From the NCBI GenBank assembly GCA_900149785.2, contig FSSI02000009.1, forward strand, positions 1-64,000: a stretch of DNA of 64,000 bases, in the 5' to 3' direction. Below, in pieces: positions 25,878 through 34,754 of this stretch (positions within the stretch are counted from its first letter, which is position 1; each line of letters starts with the position of its first letter). The DNA is from Sodalinema lacuna_A (GTDB lineage: Bacteria > Cyanobacteriota > Cyanobacteriia > Cyanobacteriales > Geitlerinemataceae). The position numbers and the translations under genes were made by a program. A model generated the notes under the pieces. That model searched no databases, was not told the origin of the DNA, and saw only the letters and a list, made by a program, of their open reading frames with translations.

Positions 25878-27047
25878 CTACCAGGTCAAGACTTGTCCGA
25901 TTATATCCTGAAGTTGCTCGCGATCCTCTCGGAAATAGTCTTGTAGTCTCACCCTGAGTTGTGTCTCAGCATCCGGGTTGATCGCAGAGGAGATGGGATA
26001 GTGGCCGACATTATAGTTGCGATATTGGCGAAGCTGATGGCTTGGTAGTCCAAGATAGTTGAACACCGATTGACTCATGGCGGCGGGGTTCTTCAGCAAG
26101 TCTTCACTTTTCAAAACGTAGATCTGCTCAGGTGTAAACTGAGAATACCACCCTTTTAAATTAGCACTATAGCAACTCTGCTGAAGATAGTTTTGGGCAA
26201 GTTTTTCTTCTTCAGATGTGGTATAATTACCATCCAGACTCGCATAAATTGCCTGATCTAAAGGGCGTGTTTCCTGACGACGGCGAACCCGATCATAATA
26301 GTGAGAGATGGTTCGGTCTACCGGGTTCCGCAAGCTGACGATAAGACGCAGGTTGGGATCAGCCTGTTTGAGTCGTTGAGGAGCATGGGGATGGGCAAAG
26401 TAACTGGGACTCGCTTCTCCGGTCATGAATCCTTGCTCTAAGGCGATCGCCTCCGAAATGGCTGGAAAATGAGCTTGATACCAGGGTAGGCCATGGTGAA
26501 AGCGATCAGACCAAAAGTTAATTTCCTTAACAACCGCCGGTAACACCTTCGGATGGGACGCCAAATAGCTATAAAGGGCGCTGGTTCCTGATTTTGCCGC
26601 CCCAATAATGATAAATTGGGGTGATAACGGGGTTTCCGTCCAAGCTGTTTCTACTAATTGCTGATAAGATTTCGAGAATTTGGCATAGCTCACGGCTTGA
26701 TAGTGAGAGATAGCGGCTGAATACTCTCCTTGGCGGGTGAGGGCTTCAGCCAAATTGAGGGAAATAGTGGGTTGAACCGAGCCAGCCTGTTGATGAGAGG
26801 GATCTAGGATGGCGATCGCCCTCTGTAATTGCTCCGTTTGCTCAAGAACGTCCCAAAGAGACTGGTTATACCACCAACTTTTGTCAGGATAATGGCTGAG
26901 GATTCTCAAATAGGCCTGGGCGGCTGCGTCTAGATCCTGGGCCGCCTGATAGGCCGCCGCTGACTCAAGTTCCGCCTCTACATCCGGTGGCGGTGATTTC
27001 TTAAAGAGTGTTTTTAACGATTCCGAGATCGGCACGTTTCTCAACAA
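25878..27047 (-). CDS. Sulfotransferase family protein
   Basis: A 389-residue paralogue of the 409-residue enzyme at 20253. A short helical N-terminal region (25-125) is followed by the PAPS-binding loop IIIGAAKSGTSAL (147-159) and the SLRNPVDRTISHYYD motif. The two proteins share long identical stretches across the catalytic domain but differ in the N-terminus, so they probably arose by duplication and act on similar acceptors. It is followed by the TPR-sulfotransferase after 59 bases and preceded by the triple GT2 gene after 55 bases, consistent with one operon. Confidence 0.9.
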   Translation of the reverse strand: MLRNVPISESLKTLFKKSPPPDVEAELESAAAYQAAQDLDAAAQAYLRILSHYPDKSWWYNQSLWDVLEQTEQLQRAIAILDPSHQQAGSVQPTISLNLAEALTRQGEYSAAISHYQAVSYAKFSKSYQQLVETAWTETPLSPQFIIIGAAKSGTSALYSYLASHPKVLPAVVKEINFWSDRFHHGLPWYQAHFPAISEAIALEQGFMTGEASPSYFAHPHAPQRLKQADPNLRLIVSLRNPVDRTISHYYDRVRRRQETRPLDQAIYASLDGNYTTSEEEKLAQNYLQQSCYSANLKGWYSQFTPEQIYVLKSEDLLKNPAAMSQSVFNYLGLPSHQLRQYRNYNVGHYPISSAINPDAETQLRVRLQDYFREDREQLQDIIGQVLTW

Positions 27048-27102
27048 TTTTGCTCCTGTTCCTGGCGGATACTTGATGGTGGACGATGCAACTCGACTCT
27101 CT

Positions 27103-30100
27103 CTAAGTTCCTGACTCCTCAGCCGCGACCCCCATCTTGGTATAGCTTAACAACTGGCTGTGAAGCGTTGGAAACGTTGGGAAACGTTGAAGGAGCTTTT
27201 GAGTCCAAGTCGGTGGTAAGAAAGCAGTGGCAAGAATCCGTAGCCAAAGTTTAAACACAAATCGACGCTCCTGCCAGAGTTCGGGTTCATTATCGAGTAC
27301 GGTTTTAAACAGCTTGATGGCTAAGTGGCCCTGCTGGCGGTCAATGTTGCCATCTAACGCTTTAAAGGTTAAGTATTTATAAGAATTGGCATAGGTTTGT
27401 TGCCGGTAGGGAGTTAGGAGTTCAGGCCGCTGACTAAAGGGGGGACAATTTGGAGCCCGTTCAAAGGCCGCCTCTAAGACTCGTAACTGCGATCGCTCCA
27501 TGCGAGTAACATTAGCAGATTGCGAGGTGGGAACCTGGCGATAGCGTAATAGGGGTTTCTCAACGGCGACGAAATGAAATCTCTCTGCCAATCGCAACCA
27601 CATATCGCGATCTTCAGCCGGTGGAAACTTGGGGTTAAAACCACGCAATTGATAGAAGGCCCCGCGCCAAATCATAGCATTCGATCCTCCCGCAATGAAG
27701 TCACTTAATAACAGTTGGGGATACACATAGCCATTGGTGGTATAGTCACAGCCTCGTTGAATAAATTTACCGGAGATATCTACCCAATCCACCCAACTAT
27801 AAGACACCGCCGGTTGACGGGTTTGATAGACCGCTTCTGCTTCGGCTGGGGGAGTCCAATTGATAATCGCTTGATATTGAGCTTCGAGTTTATCCACTCT
27901 CCAGAGATCATCAGAGTCAAGAAAGGCAAAAAACTCACCCGTTGCATGACATGCTCCACGATTACGACTTTCACCTTGACCGGCATTGGGATAGCAAAAA
28001 ACCTTCAAACGGTCATCCTGGAGCTGCTTCACAACGGCGACGGTGTCATCAGTTGAGCCATCATCAATGACAATGACCTCAAAGTCTGTAAAGGTTTGGG
28101 CAAAGACGGATTCTAGGGTTTCGGTAATGGTTGATTGGGCATTATAGGCGGGAATAATGACAGAAATTGTGGGGTAGGGCTTAGATTTCGTATAGGTGAG
28201 TAACTCGCTGATGTCTAACGACAAGCCAACTTGCTGACAGAGTTTTGTGGCTTGCTCAGCTGGGTGATTACTGAAAATTTTACAAATGAGTTTAATCCGA
28301 TTGAGGAGGGATTGATAGGCTTGAAGTTGAGGAATATCGCGAGTGTAATAGCACGGTTGTCGTTGTTCGAGTTTCTGGATAAAGGAGAGGACGAGGCGAC
28401 AATTTTTAACTTCAATTGGGGCTTGAAGAGCCTTGCATATAAGGTAATAGTGTAAATTTATGAAACTCTGATTTTCAAGGTATTTTAATGCTTCTGGACA
28501 GCTCGCATAGGCTCGCTCTAAGGCGAGTTTACAGTAGGTCTCTTGTCGCTCAATTTGTGAGGAAATAGAGGTTTTGCTGAGACGATATTGAATCTGGGCT
28601 TGGGGAACGCAGATAAAAAAGTAGCGAGCCGCTAATCGGAGAAATAAATCCCAGTCATGGGCAACGGTTAAACTGGGGTCAAAGCCTTGGACTCGTTCAA
28701 AGGTTTCACGTCGTAGTAGGACGTTAGACCCATTTTCCAGGAAGTCTCCTAAAAGCAGATAGGCTAAGACATCAGCGGCTTGAGGCTGTCCATTGGCGTC
28801 TGAGGTAACATCGAGATGACTCCCGGTTCTGATGAGGTCACCGGCTTCATCAATATAGTTGGTCCAACTATAGGCGACAGCAGCATCGGGGTGAGTTTCT
28901 AGGGCCTGCCATTGCTGTTCTAGTTTATCAGGGGTCCAGCGGTCATCAGCATCGATGAAGGAGAGATAGTGACCCCGGGCGATCGCTGCTCCCCGATTAC
29001 GACTGGTGGCGGGGCCGGCATTCTCATATCGTTGGTAGTGCAGGCGATAATCCCGGAAGGATTGGCTAATCTCGGGGGTGCGATCGCTCGATCCATCGTC
29101 GATGATGAGCAGTTCAAAATCGCTAAAGGTTTGGTTTAACACCGAGTCAATGGTCTCCCCTAGGGTAGCCTCGCCATTGAACACCGGGATAATCACGGAA
29201 ATGAGCGGATTGGGAGTCAGTTGGAGTTGTTGCAACCAGCGATCGCCCAGGGAGTTTGCCTCAGAGGTACGCTCTGGGTTAATGAGGTATTGATAGGTAT
29301 CGAGAAACAGTTGTCCTTGATGGCGACAACTGAGATCCTCATCCCAGAGGTGATGTAATCGCAGTTGCAGGGCCACCCGCAACTCGGGGCTGATGGGAGT
29401 CTGTAAGCCTTGGGCTAGTTGATATTTTTGCAGGTTGTGACGAGCTTTGTATTGGAAATCGGGGCGATCGTCCTCTCGCAAGAATCGCTCCAGAAGTCTC
29501 TGTGAACCGGCTTCCCATTTAGACCACTCCTCCCAGGAGAGGGGATTTGCCGGTTTTAGGGTCACCAGGGGGGTGGAGAGGGCGATCGCCATCGTCTGTT
29601 GAGTCAGGCGAAGCCAAAGATCCCAGCCTCCCAGCAGTGGTAGAGATTCATCGAATCCTTTAATGGCGGTGATAGCCTCCGATCGAACCAGGGGATTCGA
29701 TAGAGTTTCCCAGATGTTATGCAGACGCAGATGGTCATGCAAGGATGAGTCGAGGTGGAGAAGGGAGTGATGGGGAATCTTGGAACCGGCGACAGGACTA
29801 TAGGCGATCGCCGTTTCTGGGGTGGCGGCGGACTCTAAGGCGGCGACTTGTTGGCTGAGTTTGTCGGGACTCCAGATATCCCCCGGTTCAATCCAAGCGA
29901 TGAAGTCCCCTTGACTCTGGCGAAGTGCCTCATTTAAGGCGGCGGCGGCTCCCGATAGGGAGTTCTGGGGGACAAGCCAGCGTACCCGAGTATCCTCCCA
30001 GTCCGGGGGAGGCGATTGGGATTGCGGAAGCCAAGCGATCAACTCCAGATTCTCGTAGCGACTGTTGAGAACCGACTCTAGGCTAGAACGAGTTTTGGGA

Positions 30101-30150
30101 TCTGTAAGATTAACGGGATATTGGCTACAGATAACGGAAACAAGGGACAT
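27103..30150 (-). CDS. Triple-domain GT2 glycosyltransferase
   Basis: A 1015-residue protein made of three GT2 units. Unit 1 (1-200) starts MSLVSVICSQ but lacks the normal DDGS and DxD residues (IEPGDIWSPDKL in their place) and is probably inactive or structural. Unit 2 (about 315-545) is complete: SVIIPVFNGEATL, LIIDDGSSDRT and FIDADDRW. Unit 3 (about 660-900) is complete: SVIIPAYNAQSTI, VIDDGSTDDT and FLDSDDLW. A protein with two active GT domains could add alternating sugars, as polymerising synthases do. It is the first gene of the minus-strand island and its third unit resembles the separate GT2 gene at 17555. Product inferred to be an exopolysaccharide. Confidence 0.9.
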   Translation of the reverse strand: MSLVSVICSQYPVNLTDPKTRSSLESVLNSRYENLELIAWLPQSQSPPPDWEDTRVRWLVPQNSLSGAAAALNEALRQSQGDFIAWIEPGDIWSPDKLSQQVAALESAATPETAIAYSPVAGSKIPHHSLLHLDSSLHDHLRLHNIWETLSNPLVRSEAITAIKGFDESLPLLGGWDLWLRLTQQTMAIALSTPLVTLKPANPLSWEEWSKWEAGSQRLLERFLREDDRPDFQYKARHNLQKYQLAQGLQTPISPELRVALQLRLHHLWDEDLSCRHQGQLFLDTYQYLINPERTSEANSLGDRWLQQLQLTPNPLISVIIPVFNGEATLGETIDSVLNQTFSDFELLIIDDGSSDRTPEISQSFRDYRLHYQRYENAGPATSRNRGAAIARGHYLSFIDADDRWTPDKLEQQWQALETHPDAAVAYSWTNYIDEAGDLIRTGSHLDVTSDANGQPQAADVLAYLLLGDFLENGSNVLLRRETFERVQGFDPSLTVAHDWDLFLRLAARYFFICVPQAQIQYRLSKTSISSQIERQETYCKLALERAYASCPEALKYLENQSFINLHYYLICKALQAPIEVKNCRLVLSFIQKLEQRQPCYYTRDIPQLQAYQSLLNRIKLICKIFSNHPAEQATKLCQQVGLSLDISELLTYTKSKPYPTISVIIPAYNAQSTITETLESVFAQTFTDFEVIVIDDGSTDDTVAVVKQLQDDRLKVFCYPNAGQGESRNRGACHATGEFFAFLDSDDLWRVDKLEAQYQAIINWTPPAEAEAVYQTRQPAVSYSWVDWVDISGKFIQRGCDYTTNGYVYPQLLLSDFIAGGSNAMIWRGAFYQLRGFNPKFPPAEDRDMWLRLAERFHFVAVEKPLLRYRQVPTSQSANVTRMERSQLRVLEAAFERAPNCPPFSQRPELLTPYRQQTYANSYKYLTFKALDGNIDRQQGHLAIKLFKTVLDNEPELWQERRFVFKLWLRILATAFLPPTWTQKLLQRFPTFPTLHSQLLSYTKMGVAAEESGT

Positions 30151-30320
30151 GGATTCAGGGAGTCAGCGGCGAATAGGAAAGGCTCAGGAAACTAGCCCAA
30201 TTTACTCTCTCTTTACTCAGAGTGGCAAGATCGGCAATAGGTTCCGACCCACTTCTGATGGTGAGGGTTCAGACTAGGGGGTAGCTTCTAAACTCTTCTC
30301 CCTTGGCTGTCCTCATCCGC

Positions 30321-31124
30321 TTAAAACCCTTTGAACGCTAACATCTCTTGGGCGGGGGTGCGATCGCCAGTGCAGCTAATACGACGCGGGGCCGCCCGAG
30401 TGGTCACCTTAAAGCCATGATGCTCATACAGGGCTAAAATCCGCTCCGTCGCTTGGTTTGAGGCAATGACCGGAACCGATTGCTGCGCCAGCCAGTGGGC
30501 TAAGCGTTCTTGGTCCTCCCAGCCGAAGCCGCCACTGGAATATTGCCGAAAGTCCACGTCGTAGGGGGGGTCGGCATAGATAAAGTCTCCCGTTTGGATG
30601 GCTAAGTCCTCAAAATCTGAGTTTTCAAACTGCCAATGGCGGAATAGGGGCTGATACTCACGAAAGTCTGTTTTATAATTTATTTTTTTATATCGTCCAA
30701 ATGGAACATTAAATAAGCCTTTGCGGTTGAACCGACATAAGCCATTAAAGCCAGTTCGATTGAGGTAGTAAAAGAGTTGTGCAGCTTCGGCTGTTTTGTC
30801 CTTTTTTTGAGTAATTAAAGAATTAAAGTAATCTCGATATTCGTAGTACAATTCTGAGTTGTTTTCGGTTTCCATTTTAATGTCTAGACCTTGTTGAATC
30901 CAAGAGTAAAAGTTAATTAAGTGGGGGTTGATGTCATTGAGAAAGGCGTGTTTTGGAGCTAGTCCTAGGGCGATCGCCAATCCCCCACAAAACGGCTCAA
31001 CTAACCGCCGTGCCGACTGTTGCGCCCAATAGGGTTTTAAGCTATCCACCAGCCAGCGTTTCCCACCTGCCCATTTTAGGGGTGGAGTTAAAGGTAATTC
31101 AAGGGAACTTAAATCAGCAGACAT
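30321..31124 (-). CDS. DNA adenine methylase, Dam class (D12)
   Basis: A 267-residue N6-adenine methyltransferase. Motifs are in the alpha order: the start PLKWAGGKR (15-23), the AdoMet-binding VEPFCGGLAIALG (42-54), then catalytic DPPY at 185-188 (FIYADPPYDVDF). YYLNRTGFNGL in the middle is typical of Dam enzymes that recognise GATC. GATC is the core of the HIP1 octamer GCGATCGC, which crowds this genome, so each HIP1 site would be methylated if specificity is GATC (inference). There is no adjacent restriction gene, so it is probably an orphan methylase. It diverges from hemH across a 370-base gap. Confidence 0.9.
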   Translation of the reverse strand: MSADLSSLELPLTPPLKWAGGKRWLVDSLKPYWAQQSARRLVEPFCGGLAIALGLAPKHAFLNDINPHLINFYSWIQQGLDIKMETENNSELYYEYRDYFNSLITQKKDKTAEAAQLFYYLNRTGFNGLCRFNRKGLFNVPFGRYKKINYKTDFREYQPLFRHWQFENSDFEDLAIQTGDFIYADPPYDVDFRQYSSGGFGWEDQERLAHWLAQQSVPVIASNQATERILALYEHHGFKVTTRAAPRRISCTGDRTPAQEMLAFKGF

Positions 31125-31148
31125 AGCGGCAAATTTTATAAGTGTGAA

Positions 31149-31210
31149 CTGCCCCTAAGCGAACAAGTTTCGGACTAGAGTTGGGGCAGGTTTGACGTTC
31201 GCAGTCCGAA
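31149..31210. repeat. Three interleaved inverted repeats in the dam-hemH gap
   Basis: Three arm pairs occur in the crossed order 1-2-3-1'-2'-3': CTGCCCC (31149) with GGGGCAG (31183), GCGAAC (31159) with GTTCGC (31197), TTCGGACT (31169) with AGTCCGAA (31203). They cannot all pair as plain hairpins at once. This lies just upstream of the minus-strand methylase gene. Confidence 0.5.
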
Positions 31211-31312
31211 GAATCACCATAACAGAAGTTGTTGAAATTCTGAATATCTTTGGGGAGATAGATTAGCCCTGGCCGAGCGTGCGGGAGGGGCGATCGCCCA
31301 GGTTCACAAATA

Positions 31313-31355
31313 ACGAAGTTTGACAAGAGGTTTCTCAGGAATTGTCAAACTTCGT
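31313..31355. promoter_or_regulatory. Perfect 14-bp inverted repeat upstream of hemH
   Basis: ACGAAGTTTGACAA (31313-31326) and TTGTCAAACTTCGT (31342-31355) are exact complements around a 15-base spacer, followed by CAAAAAAAG. The site lies 140 bases before hemH and 190 before the divergent methylase gene. It could be an operator for a dimeric regulator or a hairpin in the leader RNA. The rest of the gap 31125-31494 shows no gene that I can support. Confidence 0.6.
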
Positions 31356-31494
31356 CAAAAAAAGCAACATTTTGTTACTTGAGGCACAAAACCGGCTGAG
31401 AGTCTCGTGAGATTTAGACCAGACCGGTTGTCGATCGCCCCCGTGACTGTTAATATTGGTAAAGAATCTAAAAAATTGGGAAACACAGGCTGCT

Positions 31495-32658
31495 ATGGGT
31501 CGCGTTGGCGTTCTTCTGCTGAACTTGGGAGGTCCGGACAAGCTCGAAGATGTCCGACCATTCCTCTACAACCTATTCTCCGATCCCGAGATTATCCGCC
31601 TGCCTTTCTCCTGGTTGCAGAAACCACTGGCATGGATGATTTCAAGCCTGAGAACCCAGAAATCTCAGGAAAACTACCAACAAATTGGTGGAGGCTCACC
31701 CCTGCGTCGGATTACGGAAGAACAGGCCCGCGCCCTGGAAGCGACGCTAAAACAGCGGGGACATGACACTCAGGTTTATGTCGGGATGCGTTACTGGAAT
31801 CCCTTTACCGAGGAGGCGATCGCTCAGTTAAAGCGAGACCAACTCGATAAGTTAGTGATTTTACCCCTCTATCCGCAGTTTTCCATCAGTACCAGTGGTT
31901 CAAGCTTCCGGCTGTTAGAAAAACTCTGGAACGAGGATGACCAACTCCAGAGCCTCGATTATACCGTCATTCCCTCCTGGTACGATCGCCCCGGCTATCT
32001 TAGCGCCATGGCCGATCTGATCGCCCGAGAACTCGATCGCCTCCCCAACCCGGACCAGGCCCATGTCTTCTTCAGCGCCCACGGAGTTCCCCGCAGCTAT
32101 GTCGAGGAAGCCGGCGATCCTTACCAAGAAGAAATTGAGAAATGCACTGAGGGAATTATGAACACCCTCAATCGCCCGAACCAGTACACCCTGGCCTATC
32201 AAAGTCGCGTCGGTCCCGTAGAATGGCTGCAACCGTATACCGAGGATGCGATCGAAACCTTAGCCGAAGAGGGAGTCAACACCCTAGTGGTGGTTCCCAT
32301 TAGCTTTGTCTCAGAACATATCGAAACCCTGCAAGAAATCGATATGGAATATCGGGAAGTGGCCCAGGAAGCCGGGATCGAACACTTCCATCGAGTTCCC
32401 GCCCTCAACACCCATCCCATGTTCATCGAAGACCTAGCCGACTTAGTCGAAGAAGCCAGCCAAGCCCCCAGTATCAGCTTTGATGGCGTGATGCACCCTC
32501 CCAAGAAAACCAAGTTCTATCCTCAGGAACGTTGGGAATGGGGCTTAACCGCCTCCGCCGAAACCTGGAATGGTCGTCTGGCCATGTTAGGATTCCTCGC
32601 CCTCATGGCGGAGTTGATTACCGGCTACGGTCCCTTGCACTTTGTCGGACTGCTATAA
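31495..32658 (+). CDS. hemH: Ferrochelatase with C-terminal chlorophyll-binding-like helix
   Basis: Inserts Fe2+ into protoporphyrin IX, the last step of haem synthesis and the branch point away from chlorophyll. The 387 residues from the ATG at 31495 match the usual cyanobacterial length. MGRVGVLLLNLGGP at the start and the active-site FFSAHGVPRSYVEEAGDPY with H196 are diagnostic. The last 45 residues carry ETWNGRLAMLGF followed by a membrane helix, the light-harvesting (CAB-like) motif found on cyanobacterial and plastid type II ferrochelatases. It therefore acts at the thylakoid membrane. An upstream in-frame ATG (31456) would add 13 unconserved residues and was rejected. A strong terminator follows. 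Confidence 0.97.
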   Translation: MGRVGVLLLNLGGPDKLEDVRPFLYNLFSDPEIIRLPFSWLQKPLAWMISSLRTQKSQENYQQIGGGSPLRRITEEQARALEATLKQRGHDTQVYVGMRYWNPFTEEAIAQLKRDQLDKLVILPLYPQFSISTSGSSFRLLEKLWNEDDQLQSLDYTVIPSWYDRPGYLSAMADLIARELDRLPNPDQAHVFFSAHGVPRSYVEEAGDPYQEEIEKCTEGIMNTLNRPNQYTLAYQSRVGPVEWLQPYTEDAIETLAEEGVNTLVVVPISFVSEHIETLQEIDMEYREVAQEAGIEHFHRVPALNTHPMFIEDLADLVEEASQAPSISFDGVMHPPKKTKFYPQERWEWGLTASAETWNGRLAMLGFLALMAELITGYGPLHFVGLL

Positions 32659-32679
32659 ACAGCAACCCTCGCCAACCCC

Positions 32680-32716
32680 AAAAAACCCCCCTCCGCGTCT
32701 GGGAGGGGGGTTTTTT
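32680..32716 (+). terminator. Rho-independent terminator of hemH
   Basis: A 9-bp stem CCCCCCTCC/GGAGGGGGG with a short loop is followed by six T and preceded by six A. It lies 22 bases after the hemH stop. The flanking A and T runs let it act on both strands. Confidence 0.9.
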
Positions 32717-32802
32717 CAAATTACAGAACGATGAAAGGTCGAGTTACAGCCTCTGTAATGGATTGTTCGGGGTTTGTTTAACTGTTAAGACAGTCTCAAT
32801 CC

Positions 32803-33018
32803 CTAGGCTGCACAGAGATCGTTGATGATTTGAATCCGTCCGCGAATCACTGAACGGAGGAGGCGGTTGGCGGAACGGCGATCGCATTCGTCGAGGTTCT
32901 CATCTAAGGTGGCGGCGAGAAGACCGTAGCGATCCGAAAGAGTGAGGGTTCCGGTGTCGGTGACGGAAGCGAGAATGGCAGAGATGGCGCCGGGGAGAAG
33001 TTGAACTTGGGGAATCAT
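32803..33018 (-). CDS. Small hypothetical protein, 71 aa
   Basis: A 71-residue, mostly helical protein starting MIPQVQLLPGAISAIL. The middle (LTLSDRYGLLAATLDENLDE) and the basic C-terminal half (CDRRSANRLLRSVIRGRIQI) read like a real conserved small protein rather than a chance frame. I do not recognise a named family. There are no Cys pairs, no signal peptide and no membrane segment. It stands alone between hemH and the formamidase gene, on the opposite strand. The 530-base gap upstream of it is shared with the formamidase promoter. Confidence 0.55.
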   Translation of the reverse strand: MIPQVQLLPGAISAILASVTDTGTLTLSDRYGLLAATLDENLDECDRRSANRLLRSVIRGRIQIINDLCAA

Positions 33019-33241
33019 GATGTCTTTGGCTGAACTCGATACTCTTATTATGGCGTTGATACCCGGCCGTTACCGTGACTCAACCGGGGTCGCCTCCGTG
33101 ATTCTACAGACGATTCTGTGTGACTGGGGACAGCGTCGGGGGTGATACCCATCACGCCCACATTGAGGCGAGTCACCCTCAACCCCTAACAAACAACCCT
33201 TCCTTCGGTCAACAAGTCTTAACTTGACTCTCGTGCCTTAG

Positions 33242-33320
33242 ACTCATTCTCATCTCAATTCCCTAGCTAATTCCCTCACTTCCAGGTCAATCTAGGAAAA
33301 AGTATAAAACTCATTCTCAT
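33242..33320. repeat. Direct repeat of ACTCATTCTCAT upstream of the formamidase gene
   Basis: The 12-mer ACTCATTCTCAT occurs at 33242-33253 and 33309-33320, each followed by a CTCAATT-like tail. The second copy continues with another TCTCA unit. The repeat may be a regulator site; its GAGAAT hexamers on the other strand loosely resemble Fur-type half-sites. Otherwise the gap 33019-33549 holds only the promoter listed next. Confidence 0.45.
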
Positions 33321-33368
33321 TCTCAATTTCAATCAAAGGAGTATCTGGGGCTGGGTTCCGGTGAATTG

Positions 33369-33410
33369 GTATCAAATGTAACAAGAAGTCCTCACTAAAG
33401 CGTTTAAGTT
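33369..33410 (+). promoter_or_regulatory. NtcA-type nitrogen-control promoter of fmdA
   Basis: GTATCAAATGTAAC (33369-33382) differs at one conserved position from the NtcA box GTA-N8-TAC and is close to the classical glnA box. After exactly 22 bases comes TAAGTT (33405-33410), matching the TAN3T -10 box at the spacing known for class II NtcA promoters. The gene downstream releases ammonia, so nitrogen control makes sense. The leader would be about 135 bases. Confidence 0.6.
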
Positions 33411-33549
33411 AATGCCACACTCACAGCCATTCCGAACTCAAACCCCATCGTAAGATATTGTCATGTACTCAGTGAATTTAACCAATGGCTTGAGTAATGT
33501 TTAATCCCATCAAAACTCACATTATTGACCCCCATCAGGCTTTGTTCTC

Positions 33550-34737
33550 ATGCCAGAAACCCTTTTCAAAGTTGATTTAACCAAACCGATGAATGAACAG
33601 GAATTGCCCGGTCATAACCGCTGGCATCCTGACATTCCGGCTATTGTTTCCGTGAACCCTGGCGATGTCTTTCGCATTGAATGTAAAGATTGGACCGACG
33701 GGCAAATTCAAAATAACGATGACCCCAGCGACATTCGCGATGTTAATTTGGATGTCGTTCATGTCCTCAGTGGACCGATTCATGTCAACGGGGCTGAACC
33801 CGGAGATATTCTAGTGGTCGATATCCTTGATATTGGTGCTTTACAAGGAGATGAATGGGGATTTACGGGCATTTTTGCCCGCAACAATGGTGGCGGTTTC
33901 CTAACAGACCATTTTCCCGAAGCGGCTAAAGCCATCTGGGATTTGCAGGGAATTTATACCCAATCTCGCCATATTCCAGGGGTTCGTTTTGCGGGGATTA
34001 CCCACCCTGGGTTAATCGGCTGCGCCCCCTCCCATGAACTCCTCGCAGAATGGAATCGCCGGGAAAAAGCCCTCGTCGATAAAGGCGGCCCCACCTGGAA
34101 GCCTGAGATTCCGCCCTTAGCGGCCCTTCCCAATCCAGACAAAGCCATTTTAGGAACCCTTCCCGCTTCAGAATTTGACCGAGTCGCCGCTGAAGCGGCC
34201 CGCACAGTTCCTCCTCGGGAACATGGCGGAAATTGTGATATTAAAAACCTATCGCGGGGGTCGCGGATTTACTTCCCCGTCTATGTAGAAGGGGCGAAAC
34301 TTTCGATGGGAGATATTCATTTCTCTCAGGGGGATGGTGAGATTTCCTTCTGTGGTGCGATCGAAATGTCGGGCTATATTGATCTCCATGTGGATATCAT
34401 CAAAGGGGGAGTCGAGAAATATAGCATGGTCAACCCGATTTTCAAACCGGGTCCAGTGGAACCTCACTATTCTGAATATCTGATTTTTGAGGGAATTTCC
34501 GTCGATGAGTTTTCGGGGGAACAGTATTATCTCGATGCCCATGTATCCTATCGTCGGGCGTGCTTAAATGCCATTGAATACCTCAAGAAATTTGGGTTTA
34601 CGGGGGAACAAGCCTATTTATTGTTGAGTTGCGCCCCCGTTGAAGGTCGCATTAGTGGCATTGTAGATATTCCCAATGCCTGTTGTACACTGGCCTTGCC
34701 CACAGCCATTTTTGACCAAGATATTTTACCAACCTAG
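33550..34737 (+). CDS. fmdA: Formamidase/acetamidase (FmdA/AmdA family)
   Basis: A 395-residue hydrolase that splits formamide or short amides to ammonia and the carboxylic acid in the cytoplasm. Family features visible are the N-terminal HNRWHPDIP segment, the NNDDPSD and VNLDVVHVLSGPIHVNGAEPGD stretch (residues about 55-96), HPGLIGCAPS near 160, and a long region from HGGNCDIKNLSRGS to MGDIHFSQGDGEISFCGAIE (about 225-280) containing likely metal and active-site residues. The C-terminal PVEGRISGIVDIPNACCTL is also conserved. fmdB follows after 17 bases, the usual pair. An NtcA-like promoter suggests induction under nitrogen limitation. Confidence 0.93.
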   Translation: MPETLFKVDLTKPMNEQELPGHNRWHPDIPAIVSVNPGDVFRIECKDWTDGQIQNNDDPSDIRDVNLDVVHVLSGPIHVNGAEPGDILVVDILDIGALQGDEWGFTGIFARNNGGGFLTDHFPEAAKAIWDLQGIYTQSRHIPGVRFAGITHPGLIGCAPSHELLAEWNRREKALVDKGGPTWKPEIPPLAALPNPDKAILGTLPASEFDRVAAEAARTVPPREHGGNCDIKNLSRGSRIYFPVYVEGAKLSMGDIHFSQGDGEISFCGAIEMSGYIDLHVDIIKGGVEKYSMVNPIFKPGPVEPHYSEYLIFEGISVDEFSGEQYYLDAHVSYRRACLNAIEYLKKFGFTGEQAYLLLSCAPVEGRISGIVDIPNACCTLALPTAIFDQDILPT

Positions 34738-34754
34738 TTCACAGGTGTAAGTCT

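Noticed and set aside
31114..31326. 70-codon minus-strand frame in the dam-hemH gap
   Set aside because: It covers the interleaved inverted repeats, has no family similarity and overlaps the methylase start.
33340..33460. Possible guanidine-I riboswitch before fmdA, because of GGGTTCCGG
   Set aside because: Only this one short match is present; the second conserved GGTCCGAGAG-type segment is absent. The NtcA-like promoter overlaps the region.
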